From NCBI RefSeq assembly GCF_025137375.1, contig NZ_CP073720.1, forward strand, positions 1,388,501-1,452,500: DNA of 64,000 nt, written 5' to 3'. The position numbers and the translations under genes are program-made. How positions within the stretch are numbered: the stretch's first letter is position 1; the number at the start of each line of letters is the position of its first letter. This stretch comes from Dactylosporangium fulvum (GTDB lineage Bacteria > Actinomycetota > Actinomycetes > Mycobacteriales > Micromonosporaceae). The notes beneath the pieces are model-generated. The model made no database searches. It worked only from the letters and a program-made list of their open reading frames with translations, and had not been told where the DNA came from. Below are positions 61,860 to 64,000 of this stretch, piece by piece.

Positions 61860-62677
61860 TGGAAACCGTCAACCGGGAGGCCTACGGGGCCGCTGCCGAC
61901 AAGCTCGCCGAGTTCTCGGCGAGCGCTGACGTGCAGAAGATCAGTTCGGTGGCCGACGAGACCCTCGCCGTCGCCGAGCTGCTCCGGCGTGAGCCGCGGC
62001 TGCGCCGGGCCCTGGCCGATCCGGCCCGCTCCGCCGAGGACCGGAGCCAGCTGATCAGCTCGATTCTGTCGGGGAAGGTCGGCGACGAGACCCTCACGCT
62101 GCTCTCCGCCCTGGTGGGCGGGCGCTGGTCGGGTCCGGGGGCGCTGCTCGACGGCGTCGAGCGGCTCGGTGTCGACGCGCTGCTCTCCGCCGCGGACCAG
62201 GCCGGGGAGCTGGCCGAGGTGGAGGACGAGCTCTTCCGCTTCGGGCAGGTCGTCTCCGGAGACCCGCGGCTCGCCGCGGCGCTCGCCGACTCGACCGCAC
62301 CGCTGGCCTCCCGCCAGGAGCTGGTCCGCGACCTGGTCGACGGCAAGGTCAAGCCGGCGACATTCAGCCTCGCGCAGCTGGCGCTGGCCGGGTTCGGCGG
62401 TCGCGGGTTCGACAGCTCGCTGTCCCGTCTCGTCGAGCTGGCCGCCGCCAAGCGCAATCGGTCCGTCGCCCACGTGACCACCGCGGTCGCGCTCACCGGT
62501 GAGGAAGAGGATCGCCTGGCTGGTCGGCTCGCAGAGCTGTACGGTCGAGAGGTCTCCCTGAAGATCGACATTGATCCGCGCATCATCGGAGGCATGCGGG
62601 TCCAGGTCGGTTCCGACCTTTACGACGGCACGGTCGCGCGCCGCCTCGCCGAGGCCCGCACGGCGCTCGCCAAATAA
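61859..62677 (+). CDS. atpH: F1 ATP synthase subunit delta
   Basis: A 272-residue delta subunit, longer than the 180 residues of most bacteria but usual for actinobacteria, which carry an N-terminal extension. The OSCP-like C-terminal motif is GRLAELYGREVSLKIDIDPRIIGGMRVQVGSDLYDGTVARRL. It connects the b stalk to the alpha3beta3 head. ATGGAAACC overlaps the atpF stop (TGATG), giving tight coupling. Confidence 0.93.
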   Translation: METVNREAYGAAADKLAEFSASADVQKISSVADETLAVAELLRREPRLRRALADPARSAEDRSQLISSILSGKVGDETLTLLSALVGGRWSGPGALLDGVERLGVDALLSAADQAGELAEVEDELFRFGQVVSGDPRLAAALADSTAPLASRQELVRDLVDGKVKPATFSLAQLALAGFGGRGFDSSLSRLVELAAAKRNRSVAHVTTAVALTGEEEDRLAGRLAELYGREVSLKIDIDPRIIGGMRVQVGSDLYDGTVARRLAEARTALAK

Positions 62678-62717
62678 TCCAGTCCCCGAAGCTTGATACT
62701 CAGATAGAAGGTTGAGG

Positions 62718-64000
62718 ATGGCCGAGCTGACCATCTCCTCGGACGACATTCGGGGCGCACTCGAGCGCTACGTCTCGTCCGTTGATTCACGGATCTCCCG
62801 CGAGGAGGTCGGCGTCGTCTCTTACGCCGGCGACGGTATCGCCCAGGTCGAGGGCCTGCCCTCGACGATGGCCAACGAGCTGCTCGAGTTCGAGGACGGC
62901 ACGCTCGGCGTCTCGCTCAACCTCGACGTCCGGGAGATCGGTGTCGTCGTCCTCGGCAAGTTCGAGGGCATCGAGGAGGGCCAGCAGGTCAAGCGGACCG
63001 GCCGGGTGCTCTCGGTCCCGGTCGGCGACGCCTTCCTCGGCCGCGTGGTCAACCCGCTCGGCGAGCCGATCGACGGCCGCGGCGAGATCGCCAACGAGGG
63101 CCTTCGCGAGCTGGAGCTGCAGGCGCCCAACGTCATGGCCCGCCAGCCGGTGAAGGAATCCCTGCAGACCGGCATCAAGGCGATCGACGCCATGACCGCC
63201 ATCGGCCGGGGCCAGCGCCAGCTGATCATCGGCGACCGGAAGACGGGCAAGACCACGGTCGCGCTGGACACGATCATCAACCAGCGGGAAAACTGGAAGT
63301 CCGGCGACCCGAAGAAGCAGGTCCGCTGCATCTACGTCGCCATCGGACAGAAGGCCTCCACGGTCGCCGCCACCCGCGGGATCCTGGAGGAGCAGGGCGC
63401 GATGGAATACACCACCATCGTCTCCTCGCCCGCGTCCGACCCGGCCGGCTTCAAGTACCTCGCCCCCTACGCCGGTTCGGCCATCGGCCAGCACTGGATG
63501 TATGGCGGCAAGCACGTCCTGATCGTCTTCGACGACCTGACCAAGCAGGCCGAGGCGTACCGCGCCGTGTCGCTGCTGCTGCGCCGCCCGCCGGGCCGTG
63601 AGGCATACCCGGGCGACGTCTTCTACCTGCACTCCCGGTTGCTGGAGCGCTGCGCGAAGCTCTCCAACGACCTGGGCGGCGGCTCGATGACCGGTCTGCC
63701 GATCATCGAGACGAAGGCCAACGACATCTCGGCCTACATCCCGACCAACGTCATCTCGATCACCGACGGCCAGATCTTCCTCGAGTCCGACCTGTTCAAC
63801 CAGGGCGTCCGACCGGCTATCAACGTCGGCACCTCGGTGTCCCGGGTCGGTGGTTCCGCGCAGGTCAAGGGCATGCGCAAGGTCGCCGGCCGCCTGCGTC
63901 TCGACCTGGCGCAGTACCGCGAGCTCGAGGCGTTCTCGGCGTTCGCGTCCGACCTGGACAAGGCGTCGCGGGCCCAGTTGGACAAGGGCGCCCGCCTGGT
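62718..64000 (+). CDS. atpA: F1 ATP synthase subunit alpha (cut by window edge)
   Basis: The first 427 codons of about 545. Walker A is GDRKTGKT (residues 173-180), Walker B region [16 protein letters not shown], and the alpha-specific stretch GQKASTVA and LEERGAM-like EEQGAM are present. The arginine finger region ([10 protein letters not shown]) lies near residue 375. GAGGATG carries the start; the gap to atpH is 40 bp. Confidence 0.96.
   Translation, partial: MAELTISSDDIRGALERYVSSVDSRISREEVGVVSYAGDGIAQVEGLPSTMANELLEFEDGTLGVSLNLDVREIGVVVLGKFEGIEEGQQVKRTGRVLSVPVGDAFLGRVVNPLGEPIDGRGEIANEGLRELELQAPNVMARQPVKESLQTGIKAIDAMTAIGRGQRQLIIGDRKTGKTTVALDTIINQRENWKSGDPKKQVRCIYVAIGQKASTVAATRGILEEQGAMEYTTIVSSPASDPAGFKYLAPYAGSAIGQHWMYGGKHVLIVFDDLTKQAEAYRAVSLLLRRPPGREAYPGDVFYLHSRLLERCAKLSNDLGGGSMTGLPIIETKANDISAYIPTNVISITDGQIFLESDLFNQGVRPAINVGTSVSRVGGSAQVKGMRKVAGRLRLDLAQYRELEAFSAFASDLDKASRAQLDKGARL

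Overview
The window is high-GC DNA from an actinomycete, most likely a member of the Micromonosporaceae (an inference from the very high GC, the conserved gene order argS-lysA-hom-thrC/thrB-rho-rpmE-prfA-prmC-glyA-atp, and the GTG/TTG starts). Most of it is chromosomal backbone. One integrated mobile element of about 18.5 kb interrupts it.

Layout. (1) 1-6031: an amino-sugar (N-acetylglucosamine-like) uptake locus on the minus strand: RpiR-type regulator, SIS-domain protein, ABC binding lipoprotein, two permeases and the start of a secreted protein. A BadF/BadG-type sugar kinase diverges on the plus strand from a shared promoter region. (2) 6059-14313: assorted backbone genes: an AlkZ-like DNA glycosylase with the QxQ motif, a helicase-associated-domain protein, an alpha/beta hydrolase, a cupin, an epoxide hydrolase remnant, a thiamine-binding MTH1187 protein, an adjacent amidohydrolase and glutamine-synthetase-like pair (FluG-like, split), a TPP riboswitch with no obvious target gene, and a MerR regulator with its operator. 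(3) 14480-32974: an actinomycete integrative and conjugative element (AICE) in the 3' end of tRNA-Arg(CCG), bounded by 46-bp direct repeats (45/46 identical). Its left third is lower-GC defence cargo: a Septu-like ATPase/HNH pair and a C5-methyltransferase with a PD-(D/E)xK restriction-endonuclease candidate. Then come a HAD/GntR regulator pair with three operator sites, small membrane and zinc-binding proteins, an FtsK/TraB-type translocase followed by a candidate transfer locus, a PrimPol/helicase replication module with iterons, an orphan C5-methyltransferase, Xis and Int. (4) 33002-33894: a repeat-rich, non-coding block with long palindromes. (5) 33895-46902: DUF305 and DUF3105 membrane proteins, then argS, lysA, hom, thrC, an MFS transporter, an SPFH/Arc-type pair behind a 28-bp palindrome, thrB and rho. 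(6) 47021-50093: an RNA-repair operon of polynucleotide kinase-phosphatase and a T4 Rnl1-like RNA ligase. The ligase is split at its catalytic KADG|S motif by a 369-residue LAGLIDADG intein. (7) 50365-59701: rpmE, prfA, a GGDEF protein, prmC, two convergent Sua5/YrdC paralogues, a low-molecular-weight phosphatase, an SDR/DUF2867 protein, glyA and a small membrane protein. (8) 59773-64000: the F1Fo ATP synthase operon (atpI, B, E, F, H and partial A).

The items most worth a second look are the intein inside the RNA-ligase active site, the compact AICE with two defence modules and readable cis-acting sites (att, operators, clt-like repeats, iterons), the orphan TPP riboswitch, and the palindromic repeats next to the tRNA.
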